Assembly (NCBI GenBank): GCA_963828445.1
Contig: CAWHFP010000001.1
Span: 372,001-436,000, forward strand
Reading direction: 5' to 3'
Source: Bog-532 sp963828445
GTDB lineage: Bacteria; Actinomycetota; Actinomycetes; Streptosporangiales; Streptosporangiaceae
DNA length: 64,000 nucleotides
Shown here one piece after another: positions 7,677 to 17,286 of the stretch. Under the pieces are notes generated by a model. That model was not told where the DNA came from, searched no databases, and worked only from the letters and a program-made list of their open reading frames with translations. How positions within the stretch are numbered: position 1 is the stretch's first letter; each line of letters begins with the position of its first letter. A program made the translations under genes and the position numbers.

Positions 7677-8647
7677 CGATCTGCAGGCAGTACAGCTGCA
7701 TCGCGGTCAGGTCGGCCAGCATCTTCACCAGCCGCTGCTGAATGATCTGGAAGCTGGCCAGCGCCGCGCCGAACTGCTGCCGCTGCTGGGCGTAGCGCAG
7801 GGCCGCGTCGTAGGCGGCGGTGGCGTGGCCGAGCGCCCCCCAGGCGCAGGTGCTCCGGGTGGTGGCCAGGACCCGGCCGGTGTCCTTGAACGAGCGCGCC
7901 CCCGGCAGCCGGTTCGCGGCTGGCACCCGCACGTTGTCCAGGGTGATCTCGGCCTGCCACACCGAGCGCAACGACACCTTGCCCTCGATGACCTCAGCCT
8001 GGTAGCCCGGCGTCCCCTTCTCCACGACGAACGCGTTGACCTGGCCGTCCTCGGTGTTGCGGGCCCACACGACGACCAGATCGGCCACGCTGCCCAGGCC
8101 GATCCACCGCTTGCGCCCGTTCAGCACCCAGTGCCACGTGGCCGCCCCTCTCCGGGCGGGCTGAGGTCTCCAGCGCTACCGAGTCCGAGCCGTGCTCGGG
8201 CTCGGTCAGGGCGAAGGCCCCCAGCTTGGTCATGCTGGCCATGTCCGGCAGCCAGCGGGCCTTCTGTTCGTCGGAGCCGCACAGGGCGATCGAGGTCATG
8301 GCCAGGCCCGCGTGCACGCCGAGGAACACACCCAGGCTGCCGTCGCCGCGGTGCAGCTCCATGGTGACCAGCCCGCAGGCCATCGGGCTCATCCCGGCGC
8401 ACCCGTAGCCCTGGATGTCCTCGCCGACGATGCCGAGCTCGGGCAGCCGCCGGACCAGCGGCCAGCAGATCTCGGCCCGTTCCCAGTACGGGCCGACGAC
8501 CGGCACGACCTCCTCGTCAACGAACCGCCGGACGGTGATGAAGTGCTGCCACTGCTCGTCGGTGAACTGCTCACGGACGGAGAAGAAATCCGTCCCGAGC
8601 GCTTCGCCGAGCTGGGTGGCCGGGTGCGTGCTCGTCACCTGGGTCAT
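7670..8647 (-). pseudogene. Acyl-CoA dehydrogenase, frameshifted and truncated
   Basis: It starts at ATG 8647, overlapping the stop of phaZ. The N-terminal part (FFSVREQFTDEQWQHF, GEDIQGYGCAGMSPMACGL, AFALTEPEHGSDSV) is normal for the family. Around 8140-8155 the frame shifts: LETSARPERGGH should be followed by HWVLNGRKRWIGLGSVADLV, which lies in another frame. The second part continues through YAQQRQQFGAALASFQIIQQ to about 7676 and then breaks into the PucR remnant. The C-terminal helices with the catalytic Glu region are lost. Its place after phaC and phaZ suggests a role in channelling beta-oxidation intermediates from polyester turnover. Confidence 0.75.
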
Positions 8648-9492
8648 GGCTGGCTCTCCTCCGGCGCGGGATCGGCATCCAGGAACGCCTCCACCGTGGC
8701 GGCCAGGCGTCCGGCGTCAGCGGCCAGTTCGAGGTGGCCGCCGCGATAGATGTGCAGTTCACTGTGCGGGATCAGCCGCCGCATGATCCGGCCGTTGACC
8801 AGCGGGATGATCGGGTCGTCGTCCCCGGCCAGGATCAGGGTGGGCGGCCGCAGCCGGGGCAGGCAGGGCAGGCTGGTCCAGCCGAACCCGGCCATCAGCT
8901 GGTAGTAGTAGCCCTGGACCGGGCCCAGCCGGGTGGTGGCGTGCAGGAGGTCGCGGGCCACCTGCGGGTCGGTCCGGGCGCTGCCCCCGTACAGGTGGGC
9001 GGCGACGCGGGCCGCGTAGCCCGGGTCCCGGTGCCGGCGTGGCGAGAGCATGCGCAGCAGGACAGTAGGGCGGGCCGGGACCATCAGCGCGCCCGTCCCG
9101 GTCGCGACCAGCACCAGGCGGCGGACCCGGCCGGGCCGGCTCAGGGCGAACTGCTGCGCGAGCCCGCCACCCCAGGAGATGCCGAGGACGTCGGCCCGCG
9201 GGTAGCCGAGCTCGTCGAGCAGCGCGGCCAGCAGGTTCGGCAGGGTGAACAGGTGGTAGGGCACGACCGGAGCCGGGGAGCCGCCGATGCCGGGCAGGTC
9301 GAACCGGACGACCGGCCGCCGCGGATCCAGTGCGTCCACGAACGGCTGGAACAGCTCCAGGCTCACCCCGATGCCGTTACACAGCAGCAGCGGTGTCCAG
9401 CCGGGAGTCCCGTCCCGCACCGAGACGCGCAGGGCGCGGCCGCCGACGGCCATGATCCGCATCCGTTCGGGTGAGGACTGGTCAGCGGTCAT
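8644..9492 (-). CDS. phaZ: Intracellular medium-chain polyhydroxyalkanoate depolymerase-like alpha/beta hydrolase
   Basis: A 282-residue alpha/beta hydrolase that follows the Pseudomonas PhaZ family closely: PLLLCNGIGVSLELFQPFV, the nucleophile elbow GISWGGGLAQQF, IYGG-like LYGGSARTDP, GYYYQLMAGFGWTSL, the acid AGDDDPIIPL and the late His (RGGHLELA). These enzymes hydrolyse stored medium-chain polyhydroxyalkanoate inside the cell to hydroxy acids. The start ATG 9492 overlaps the phaC stop by 11 bases and its stop overlaps the acyl-CoA dehydrogenase start by four, indicating one operon. It is intact, unlike both neighbours. Confidence 0.82.
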   Translation of the reverse strand: MTADQSSPERMRIMAVGGRALRVSVRDGTPGWTPLLLCNGIGVSLELFQPFVDALDPRRPVVRFDLPGIGGSPAPVVPYHLFTLPNLLAALLDELGYPRADVLGISWGGGLAQQFALSRPGRVRRLVLVATGTGALMVPARPTVLLRMLSPRRHRDPGYAARVAAHLYGGSARTDPQVARDLLHATTRLGPVQGYYYQLMAGFGWTSLPCLPRLRPPTLILAGDDDPIIPLVNGRIMRRLIPHSELHIYRGGHLELAADAGRLAATVEAFLDADPAPEESQP

Positions 9493-11195
9493 AGACGTAG
9501 GTTCCGGGCGCGTCGCAGATCGGCCCCAGCCCGCCGCCGCCGAGTTCGGCCGGGGCGGGCTTCTTCTGGCCCCCGCGCTCGGTCAGCCAGCCCGCGTAGT
9601 CCGGCCACCAGGAGCCGTGGCCGGTCCCGGCCCGGCCCAGCCACTCCTGCGGATCGCCGGGGCACTGATCAGCCTGCTGGTAGCGGGCCTTCTCGTTGCC
9701 GGGCGGATTGACCATCGCGGCGATGTGCCCGCTGGTCGACAGCAGGAAGCGCTTCTTCCCGCCCAGCAGCTGGGTGGACCGGTAGCAGCTCACCCAGGGG
9801 CAGATGTGGTCGGTGATCCCGGCCACGATGTAGCTGTCCCGGTCGACCGCGGCCAGGTCCACCGGGGAGCCGAGCATCATCGCGGCGCCCGGGGTGACCA
9901 GTGCGTTGGCCACCGCCAGGTCGAGGAAGTCCCGGTGCAGGCCCGCGGTCATCCGGGTGGTGTCCGCGTTCCAGAACAAGATGTCGAACGCGGGCGGTGT
10001 GCGTCCGAGCAGGTAGTTGTTGACCCAGTAGTTCCAGATCAGGTCGTTCGGCCGCAGCCAGGCGAACACCTCGGCCAGGGTCCGGCCGTCCAGGTAGCCG
10101 CGGGCCCGGGACGCGGCCGCGGCCACGCGCGCGGTCCGCTCGTCGATGACCGCGCTGGCCAGCCCGGCGCGAGCCTGGTCGAGCACGGTGACCAGCAGGG
10201 TCAAGCTGGCGATCCGGTCCGGCTGGCCGATGTCCTGCAGGTGGGCGGCGACCATGGCCGCGATGATGCCGCCGGAGCAGGTCCCGGCCAGGGCGGTCGT
10301 CGTGCTGCCGGTGATGCGCTCGGTGGCGTCCATGGCGTCCAGGATGGCCTGTCCGTAGGTGTCCAGGTCCCAGGCGGCGTGCCGCGCGTCCGGGTTCCGC
10401 CAGGAGATCATGAACACCTGCAGGCCCTGGCTGACCAGGTACTCGGCCATGCTCCGGCCCGGGGCCAGGTCCAGCACGTAGAACTTGTTGATCACCGGCG
10501 GGACGATCAGCAGCGGGACCTGCCGGACCCTGGCCGTGACCGGCCGGTACTGGATCAGCTCGAAGACCGGGGTGCGCAGGACCACCGATCCCGGGAGTGG
10601 CGGCCAGGTCGACCCCGACTTCGAACGCGTCCGGCGCGACCATGGACGGCACCCGCGGCGGCTCGGCCATGTCGGCCAGGAAGTGCCGCAGCCCGGCCAG
10701 GGCGCTGCCGCCGCCGGTGTCCACCGCGGCCTTGATCGCGGCCGGGTTCAGCAGCGGGTTGTTGCTGGGCGCCAGCGCGTCGACCAGGTTGGTCAGCGCG
10801 AAGCCGACCCGTTCGGCGTCGGCCCCCTCCAGCCCGGCCTCGGCCACCACCCCGGCCACGCTGTCGGCCGCGGCCAGGTAGGCCTGCATGGTCCGGCGCA
10901 GCAGCGGATTACCGGTCCAGGCCGGGTCGGTGAACCGCCGGTCCCGCCGGGACGGCTGCCGCGGGGAGCGGCCCGCGGCGATCTGGACCAGTTCCCCGGC
11001 CAGCTGCCCGCCGCGCCGGGCCACCAGCCGCGGCCGGACCGCCAGCGCCGCGGCCAGGCGCAACCCGGAACCGCCCGGATTCATCCGGCGCAGGAGGCTG
11101 GTGGCCGCGTCGGACAGCAGCAGATCGAGCGGGGCCGCTACCGCGTCGTTGGCGGCCCCGTCCTGGTCGGACCTGGTGTGGGCGTCAGCGCTCAT
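9482..11195 (-). pseudogene. phaC: Polyhydroxyalkanoate synthase, split by one base insertion
   Basis: The N-terminal frame (ATG 11195) carries the conserved DRRFTDPAWTGNPLLRRTMQ and ALTNLVDALAPSNNPLLNP segments up to DLAATP. At about 10592 an extra base in a CCCGGG run breaks the frame. The rest (GSVVLRTPVFELIQYRP onward, stop 9482) has the synthase lipase-like box GTCSGG with its Cys nucleophile, the Asp in ITDHICPW and the His in TSGHI. The two halves total about 570 residues, normal for the family. PhaC polymerises hydroxyacyl-CoA into storage granules. It is followed by phaZ. All catalytic residues survive, so a sequencing error is a fair alternative to inactivation. Confidence 0.8.
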
Positions 11196-11326
11196 TATCA
11201 GCCGAGCCTAGGCCGGGGGTGGTTGGCTTCCATTGTCCGCTCAAGACGAACCCAAAGCCAGGTCTAGGTCTGCGGGCACAGCCGCGGCGGCACGGTGACG
11301 GGCCTGGTGTCCCCCATACTTGGAGC

Positions 11327-11704
11327 ATGGCGGATGAGCCGGATCCCGAGCGGGAGCAGACAGGCCTGGGTGGCTATATCCGGCTGCAGCGGCAGCTGGC
11401 CGACCTGTCCCTGCGTCAGCTGGCCGACCTGACCAAGGTGTCCAACGCCTACCTGAGCCAGGTCGAACGGGGACTGCACCAGCCGTCGCTGCGGGTGCTG
11501 CGGTCCATCGCCGACGCCCTCAACCTGTCCGCCGACACCCTGCTGGTCAAGGCGGGCATGCCCACCGGCAGGCCAGCCCCGGACGCGGCGGCCGAGGCCG
11601 AGTTCACCACCGAGGCCGCCATCCGCAACGACCCCGACCTGGGCCCGGAAGAACGCGAGACCCTGCTCCGCGTGTACCGCAGCCTCCGCCGCTCCCCCCG
11701 CTAG
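11327..11704 (+). CDS. XRE-family helix-turn-helix regulator next to phaC
   Basis: A 125-residue protein starting at ATG 11327, closely preceded by TGGAG. Residues 15-70 form a Cro/C1-type helix-turn-helix (LADLSLRQLADLTKVSNAYL, SQVERGLHQPSLRVLRSIAD). The C-terminal acidic helical tail (EAAIRNDPDLGPEERETLLR) is common in a mycobacterial and actinomycete group found beside polyester storage genes. It is divergent from phaC across a 131-base gap and is the obvious candidate for controlling the PHA operon. No clear operator palindrome was seen in the gap. There is no partner toxin gene. Confidence 0.8.
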   Translation: MADEPDPEREQTGLGGYIRLQRQLADLSLRQLADLTKVSNAYLSQVERGLHQPSLRVLRSIADALNLSADTLLVKAGMPTGRPAPDAAAEAEFTTEAAIRNDPDLGPEERETLLRVYRSLRRSPR

Positions 11705-11751
11705 CCCGGCGACCCAGATGGCCGTCTACCTTGGCCAGCCGCACTGATCGG

Positions 11752-13851
11752 TCAGGGCAGGCCCGGTAGCAGCTTGTCCAGGGTGACCGGTAGGTCGCGG
11801 ACCCGGACGCCGGTGGCGTGGTAGACCGCGTTGGTCACGGCCGCGGCCGTGCCGACGATGCCGATCTCACCGATGCCCTTGCTGCCCATCGCGTTGACCC
11901 ACGGGTCGTATTCGTCCAGCCAATGGGCCTCGATCGAGGTGACGTCGGCGTTGGCGGTGATGTGGTACTCGGCCAGGTCGTGGTTGACCACCTGGCCCAG
12001 GCGCGGATCCATGACCCCGGTCTCGTGCAAGGCCATGGACAGGCCCATGGTCATGCCGCCGATGAACTGGGACCGGGCCGTGCGCGGGTTGATGATCCGC
12101 CCAGCCGCAAACACCCCCAGCAACCGGGGCACCCGGACCTCACCGGTGTCCGCGTGTACCCGGGCCTCCGCGAACTGGGCCCCGAACGCGTAGCTGGCGT
12201 GCTCGTCATTCTTGGCCGCCTGGTCGACGTCACCGTCGACTTTGTCACCAGGAGCGGGATCAGCCCCGAACTTGTCCCGGAACGCCCGCGCCGCCACCAC
12301 GATGGCCGAACCCCAGGTGTTGGTGCCCGACGATCCGCCGGCCACCGAGGCGATCGGGTACCGGGTGTCACCGATCCGCACGTCGACCTGGCCCACCGGC
12401 ACCCCGAGCGCGTCGGCGGCGATCTGCGGCAGCACCGTCCAGGCCCCGGTGCCCAGGTCGGCGGCACCGATCTCGGCGATGTAGCGGCCGTCTTCGAACC
12501 GGATGGTGGCGGTCGAGTCGGCCATCCGCATGGTCGGGTAGACCGAGGAGGCGACCCCGGTGCCGATCAGCCAGTCGCCCTCCCGCCGCCGGACCGGGCG
12601 GGGATCACGGTCGTGCCAGCCGAACCGGCGGGCACCTTCGCTCAGGCACTCGACCAGGTGCCGGCTCGACCAGGGCTGGCCGGTCTCCGGGTCGGTGGCG
12701 GGCTCGTTGCGGATCCGCAGCTCGACCGGGTCCAGGCCCAACTGGACGGCCAGTTCGTCCAGGGCGACCTCGGGACCGAACATCCCAGGTGCCTCTCCCG
12801 GCGCCCGCATCCAGGTCGGCACCGGTACGTCCAGGGCGGCCAGCCGGTGGGTGGTGCGCCGGCTGGGGGCGGCGTACATCATGCGAGTGGGGACCGCGGT
12901 CTGCTCGGCGAACTCCTTCAGCCGCGACGTCTGCTCGACCACGTCGATGGCGATCGCGGCCAGCCGGCCGTCATGGCCGGCCGCCAGTTGCAGCCGCTGG
13001 ATGGTGGGGGTGCGGTAGCCGGCCAGGGCGAACGTCTGCTGCCGGGTCAGGGCCAGCTTGACCGGCCGCCCCGGCAGGGTCCTGGCGGCCATGGCCGCCA
13101 GGACCAGGTGCGCGTGCGGCTGGCCCTTGGACCCGAACCCGCCGCCCACGAACGGGCAGACCACCCGGACCTGGGCCTCGTCCAGACCGAACACCGCGGC
13201 CACGGCGGCCCGAGCTGGGTGCACGCCCTGGGTGGAATCCCACAGGGTGAGCGGCACGTCGGCGTCCGGCTCCCAGAGCGCGGTGGTGGCATGCGGCTCG
13301 AGCGCGTTGTGGTGGTACATCGCCGTGGTGTAGGTGCGCTCAAGCGTGACCGGGGCCGAGGCCATGGCCGCGTCCACGTCGCCGGTGGCGGTGTCGGTCT
13401 CGTAGCTAGGGTTGACCTTGTCTGGCTGGTACAGGTCGTCGCGGTCGGCGCGCAGTTCGGTGTCGTGCGGCTGGACGTCGTAGCTGACCCGGATCAGCCC
13501 GGCGGCCTGCCGGGCCGCCTCGGAGGTCTCGGCCACCACCAGGCCGACCGGCTGGCCCCGGAAGGCCACCTCGGCCGACTGCAGCACGGCCAGCTCGCGG
13601 TTGTCGTCCGAGTCGAGCCGTTCGGCCTGGCCGACGGCCAGCGCGGCCAGCACCCCGTCCAGTTGTTCCGCGTGCGCGACGCTGACGCCGGTCACCCGGC
13701 CCCGGGCCACGGTCGACTGCACGATCTGGGCGTAAGCGGAATGTTCGACCGGGGTTTCGTAGGCGTAGGTGGCGGTCCCGCGCACCTTGCGCTCCCCGTC
13801 CCGGCGGGCCAGCGGCTCACCGATGGCGTTCGGCTCCAGCAGGTCAGTCAC
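11752..13851 (-). CDS. Molybdenum-binding subunit of a xanthine dehydrogenase/aldehyde oxidoreductase family enzyme
   Basis: A full-length 699-residue catalytic subunit. It binds molybdopterin cofactor and hydroxylates an aldehyde or heterocycle; the substrate cannot be told from sequence. Seen motifs: GQPVGLVVAETSEAARQAA, the VGGGFGSKG glycine motif, RAPGEAPGMFGPEVALDELA, GGSSGTNTWGSA and the catalytic-Glu block GSKGIGEIGI near the C-terminus. The start ATG 13851 overlaps the FAD-subunit gene by eight bases. Gene order iron-sulfur, FAD, molybdenum matches the E. coli PaoABC (YagTSR) arrangement. No signal peptide is on this subunit. It probably needs a cofactor maturation factor encoded elsewhere. 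Confidence 0.87.
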   Translation of the reverse strand: MTDLLEPNAIGEPLARRDGERKVRGTATYAYETPVEHSAYAQIVQSTVARGRVTGVSVAHAEQLDGVLAALAVGQAERLDSDDNRELAVLQSAEVAFRGQPVGLVVAETSEAARQAAGLIRVSYDVQPHDTELRADRDDLYQPDKVNPSYETDTATGDVDAAMASAPVTLERTYTTAMYHHNALEPHATTALWEPDADVPLTLWDSTQGVHPARAAVAAVFGLDEAQVRVVCPFVGGGFGSKGQPHAHLVLAAMAARTLPGRPVKLALTRQQTFALAGYRTPTIQRLQLAAGHDGRLAAIAIDVVEQTSRLKEFAEQTAVPTRMMYAAPSRRTTHRLAALDVPVPTWMRAPGEAPGMFGPEVALDELAVQLGLDPVELRIRNEPATDPETGQPWSSRHLVECLSEGARRFGWHDRDPRPVRRREGDWLIGTGVASSVYPTMRMADSTATIRFEDGRYIAEIGAADLGTGAWTVLPQIAADALGVPVGQVDVRIGDTRYPIASVAGGSSGTNTWGSAIVVAARAFRDKFGADPAPGDKVDGDVDQAAKNDEHASYAFGAQFAEARVHADTGEVRVPRLLGVFAAGRIINPRTARSQFIGGMTMGLSMALHETGVMDPRLGQVVNHDLAEYHITANADVTSIEAHWLDEYDPWVNAMGSKGIGEIGIVGTAAAVTNAVYHATGVRVRDLPVTLDKLLPGLP

Positions 13852-14875
13852 GGTGCCCCTCCGAAGTGAGTTCGCGCAGGGTAGCCACGATGGTGCGGGT
13901 GGCCAGAGCGATCTTGAACCCGTTGCCGCCGTCCAGCCCGTCCTGGGGATGAGCCGCGGCCAGTTCCGCCTCGGCGGCGGCCCGGAAGGTCTCCCCGGAC
14001 GGAGCCCGGCCGAGCAGGACCTCCTCAGCGCGAGCGGCCCGCCAGGGCTTGTGTGCCACTCCCCCGAGGGCGATCCGCGCGTCGGAGATCAGGCCGCCAT
14101 CGATGGTGACCGCAGCCGCCACCGACACCAGCGCAAACGCGTACGAGGCCCGGTCCCGCACCTTGCGGTAGGCCGACCGGGCCCCATCGGGCAGGGGGCC
14201 CAGATCGATCGCGGTGATCAGCTCACCGTGCTCCAGCACCGTGTCCCGTGACGGGTCGTCGCCGGGGAGCCGGTGGAGGTCAGTGAAGGGAAGCTCGTGG
14301 ACGCCCTCCGGCCCCTCAACCTGTACGACGGCGTCCAGCACGGTGAGGGCTACGGCCATGTCGGAGGGGTGGGTGGCGATACAGGTGACCGGGTCGCCAG
14401 GGTCGGGTCCGGGCGGGACGCCGAGCACCGCGTGGTAGCGGGTGTAGCCGCCGACAGCGGCGCAGCCGCTGCCCGGGTCCCGCTTGTTGCAGGGCACGGT
14501 CACGTCCTGGAAGTAGACACAGCGGGTGCGCTGCAGCGGATTGCCGCCGGTGGTGGCCATGTTGCGCAGCTGCCCGCTGGCCCCGGCCAGCAGGGCCTGG
14601 GCCAGCATCGGAAAGCGCGCGCGGACCCGCCGGTCGGCCGCCAGCTCGCTGTTGGTCACGCCGGCACCGACCCGTAGGCCGCCGTCACCGGTGTCGGTGA
14701 TCTCCCGGGACGTGAGGGTGCGTACATCGACGACCAGCTCGGGCCGGACCACGCCCAGCTTGAGGTGGTCGACCAGGTTGGTCCCGCCGGCCAGGAAGAC
14801 CGCGCCGGGGTCGTGGGCCACGGCCCGGACCGCTTCGGCGGTCCCGGACGGCCGGGCGAACGTGAACGGCCTCAC
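13844..14875 (-). CDS. FAD-binding subunit of the molybdenum hydroxylase
   Basis: A 343-residue protein of the CO dehydrogenase/xanthine dehydrogenase flavoprotein family. It starts at GTG 14875, whose bases overlap the stop of the iron-sulfur gene (GTGA). The FAD-binding segments FLAGGTNLVDHLKLGVVRPE and TTGGNPLQRTRCVYFQD are present. The Cys-rich stretch QRTRCVYFQDVTVPCNKRDP and GCAAVG resemble PaoB, which carries an extra [4Fe-4S] cluster; this supports the PaoABC-type assignment. The C-terminal domain (AYRKVRDRASYAFALVSVAA) is typical. It passes electrons from the molybdenum and iron-sulfur centres to FAD and then to an acceptor. Confidence 0.86.
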   Translation of the reverse strand: MRPFTFARPSGTAEAVRAVAHDPGAVFLAGGTNLVDHLKLGVVRPELVVDVRTLTSREITDTGDGGLRVGAGVTNSELAADRRVRARFPMLAQALLAGASGQLRNMATTGGNPLQRTRCVYFQDVTVPCNKRDPGSGCAAVGGYTRYHAVLGVPPGPDPGDPVTCIATHPSDMAVALTVLDAVVQVEGPEGVHELPFTDLHRLPGDDPSRDTVLEHGELITAIDLGPLPDGARSAYRKVRDRASYAFALVSVAAAVTIDGGLISDARIALGGVAHKPWRAARAEEVLLGRAPSGETFRAAAEAELAAAHPQDGLDGGNGFKIALATRTIVATLRELTSEGHRD

Positions 14876-15441
14876 CGCGCACTCCCGGTGGTCTCGGGGG
14901 CCGGGGCCCTTCCGGCGGCCTCGCGGATCGCGGGCACGATGTTCATATAGGCGCCGCAGCGGCACAGGTTGCCGCTCATGCGCTCGGAGATCTCGGCCTC
15001 GGTGAGCTCGGGATCCGCGGTCAGGTCCCCGGTGACGTGGCTGGGCCAGCCCCGCCGGCTCTCGGCCAGCATCCCGACCGCCGAGCAGATCTGGCCCGGC
15101 GTGCAGTACCCGCACTGAAAGGCGTCCCGGTCGATGAACGCCTGCTGCACCGGGTGCAGGTTCCCGTCGGCGGCCAGCCCGTCGGCCGTGGTGATCTCCG
15201 CCCCATCGTGCGCCACCGCCAGGGCCAGGCAGGACAAGATCCGCTCCCCGTCCAGCAGCACCGTGCAGGCCCCGCACTGCCCGTGGTCGCACCCCTTCTT
15301 CGGGCTGGTGTTGCCCAGCCGCTCCCGCAGGGCGTCCAGCAACGTCGTCCGGGTGTCCACGGTCAGTTCGCGGGGCTGCCCGTCCACCCGCAAACCGACC
15401 GTGGCCTGCACCGCCTCGTCCACGCTCTCTGCTTCTGCCAT
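14872..15441 (-). CDS. [2Fe-2S] subunit of the molybdenum hydroxylase
   Basis: A 189-residue iron-sulfur subunit with two [2Fe-2S] sites: the plant-ferredoxin type CDHGQCGACTVLLDG with a later Cys (ILSCLALA), and the second domain FQCGYCTPGQICSAVGML with NLCRCGAY. It starts at ATG 15441. E. coli PaoA carries a Tat signal; none is evident here, so the complex is probably cytoplasmic. It is the first gene of the three-gene operon. There is a 42-base gap to the convergent-side end of the beta-lactamase gene upstream, so the promoter must lie within or upstream of that gene. Confidence 0.88.
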   Translation of the reverse strand: MAEAESVDEAVQATVGLRVDGQPRELTVDTRTTLLDALRERLGNTSPKKGCDHGQCGACTVLLDGERILSCLALAVAHDGAEITTADGLAADGNLHPVQQAFIDRDAFQCGYCTPGQICSAVGMLAESRRGWPSHVTGDLTADPELTEAEISERMSGNLCRCGAYMNIVPAIREAAGRAPAPETTGSAR

Positions 15442-15483
15442 GGCCGGTCGGCTACCCGGTTCCGGACCGCAAAACCCGGCAGG

Positions 15484-16340
15484 TCAGCGGAGCCCGGCCA
15501 GGGCGGTGCGGGTCGCGTCGGCGATCAGGGCGTCGTCGGAGGTGGCGGTGGCCGAACCGCGGCTGGACAGGATGCTGATGACGACCGGGGCGCGGTGCGG
15601 CGGCCAGGCGATGGCGATGTCGTTGCGGGTGCCCCAGTCGCCGTTGCCGGTCTTGTCCCCGACGGTCCAGCCCGCGGGCACCCCGGCCCGGATGTAGGGG
15701 CCGCCGGTGGTGTTGTGCCGGAGCCAGCTGGTCAGCAGCGCCCGGCGGCCGGGTGACAGCAGGTGCCCGAGGACGAACCGGTCCAGGTCGGTGCCGAGGG
15801 CCTGGGCCGTGCTGGTGTCCCGGGGATCGCCGGGGGTGGCGGTGTTGACCGAAGGCTCGTTGCGGTCGGAGTTGGTGGTGCGGTCCCCGATATTGCGCAG
15901 ATCCTGCTGGAGCTGGTGCGGGCCCCCGAGCTGCACCAGCAGCAGGTTCGCGGCCGTGTTGTCGCTGTACTCCAGGGCCGCCTGCATCACGGCCGCCAAG
16001 GTCATGCCGGTGGCGACGTGCTGCGAGGTGATGGGTGAGTAGTCGACCAGGTCGGCGGCGCGGTAGCGGATGACCCGGTCCAGCGGCGCGCCTTGCCTGA
16101 GCAGGATCCCGGTGGCCAGCGCCTTGTAGGTCGAGCAGAAGGCGAACCGCCGGCCTGGAAGCTGACCGTACGACCGGTCCCGGTGTCGAGCACATAGACC
16201 CCGAGGTGAGCGTGGAACTGGACGTCCAGCCGATCGAACGCCGGGTCGGCCCGCACCGGCGACGACCCGGACAGCAGGGACAGCGCGGACATCAGCGCGA
16301 CCAGCACCAGCGGGATGGAGCGGGATAGGCGAAAGGTCAT
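15484..16340 (-). pseudogene. Class A beta-lactamase, split by one frameshift
   Basis: The N-terminal frame (ATG 16340) has a signal peptide (FRLSRSIPLVLVALMSALSL) and GVYVLDTGTGRTVSFQAG. A single-base shift at about 16155-16175 leads to the second frame, which holds every class A landmark: STYK (Ser70/Lys73), YSDN (Ser130), EPSVN (Glu166) and KTGNG (Lys234). Spliced, the protein is about 285 residues, the usual length. It would be a secreted penicillin-hydrolysing enzyme. It is divergent from a LysR regulator, the arrangement of AmpR-controlled beta-lactamases. With all catalytic residues kept, a sequencing indel is as likely as inactivation. Confidence 0.82.
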
Positions 16341-16422
16341 GCGGCCCAGCCTGCCCGGGCTTATTTATGCGGTCAAAGACAAAAGTGATGAGTTCCATGC
16401 TGTTCCGGCATACAGTGCGGTC

Positions 16423-17286
16423 ATGGATCTGGTCGCCGCCTGCCGGGTGTTCGTGCTCGTGGGTGAGCGCGGCAGCTTCACCCTCGGCGCGGCCGCGGCC
16501 CGGGTGCCGCAGTCGGTGGCCAGCCGCCGCATCGCCGCGCTGGAGGATCACTTCGGGGAGCGGCTGTTCGACCGGTCGACCCGGCGGGCGGCCCTGACCT
16601 CGTTCGGCCGGGACATGCTGCCGTCGGCCCAGCGTTTGGTGCAGCTGGCCGAGGCGCTGGAGTTCCACGCCGAGCAGGCCCGGCTCCGCCCGCTCAGCCT
16701 GGCCGTGCCCGAGACCTGCCCGGTCCTGGCCCTGGCCACGCTCAGCGCGGCCGCCCACGAGCAGGGCGTCGTACTGGAGTTCCGCCCGGCCGGGCCGGCC
16801 CAGCGGGCCGAGCTGGTGGCCACGGCCCAGGTCCGGGCGGCCCTGGTCGCGATGCCCCCGGCCGGCGCGGACTGGACCGTGCCGCTCGGCGTGGCCGCCA
16901 CGGCCGGCCCGCGGGGCGCGTTCCGGGTCGACAGCCTGCGGCCCGGCCGCACCCAGCGCCCGGTGCGGCGGATCTGGATCCAGCCCGAGGACGACGTGCC
17001 CCACATCCGGGACCAGCTGCAGCAGCTGGGCCACCGGGCCGCGCTGCTGCCGGCCCAGATCTCGGTCGCGGCCTCGCTGGTGGCCGCCGCGGCCGAGACC
17101 ATCCGGGCCGGTGACCTGCTGCTCTGCTCCGCCAGCCAGGCCGCCGAGCTGGGACTGCGGCATCGCCCGCTCGCCGGATCACCGGTGGCCCGCGGCTACC
17201 GTGTGAGCGTGGCGGCCGGTGACGACCCGGACCGCCTGCGGACCGGCCTGGGGGCGGCGATCGCCCGGGCTCTGGGAGGGACATGA
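16423..17286 (+). CDS. LysR-type regulator between two beta-lactamase-fold genes
   Basis: A 287-residue LysR protein starting at ATG 16423. The N-terminal winged helix is clear (RVFVLVGERGSFTLGAAAAR, VPQSVASRRIAALEDHFGER, LFDRSTRRAALTSFG). The C-terminal substrate-binding part is shorter and more divergent than usual. It lies back to back with the class A beta-lactamase (82-base gap) and overlaps the start of the following serine hydrolase by four bases (ATGA). By analogy with AmpR it probably senses a cell-wall fragment or beta-lactam signal and controls both. The gap contains an A/T-rich stretch (16360-16385) suited to divergent promoters, but I see no convincing T-N11-A dyad. Confidence 0.8.
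   Translation: MDLVAACRVFVLVGERGSFTLGAAAARVPQSVASRRIAALEDHFGERLFDRSTRRAALTSFGRDMLPSAQRLVQLAEALEFHAEQARLRPLSLAVPETCPVLALATLSAAAHEQGVVLEFRPAGPAQRAELVATAQVRAALVAMPPAGADWTVPLGVAATAGPRGAFRVDSLRPGRTQRPVRRIWIQPEDDVPHIRDQLQQLGHRAALLPAQISVAASLVAAAAETIRAGDLLLCSASQAAELGLRHRPLAGSPVARGYRVSVAAGDDPDRLRTGLGAAIARALGGT

Noticed and set aside
6736..8127. One continuous 463-codon minus-strand frame that could pass as a single gene
   Set aside because: Only the first 150 codons match acyl-CoA dehydrogenase; the rest is an Arg/Pro-rich shadow of the PucR remnant in another frame.
11327..11704. XRE protein considered as an antitoxin
   Set aside because: No toxin gene is adjacent and its position next to phaC, with a known acidic-tail type, fits a PHA regulator better.
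11818..13869. A very long open frame (683 codons) antisense to the molybdenum-subunit gene
   Set aside because: It is rich in Gly/Arg/Val/His without family motifs and mirrors the strong codon bias of the real gene; such shadows are common at this GC content.
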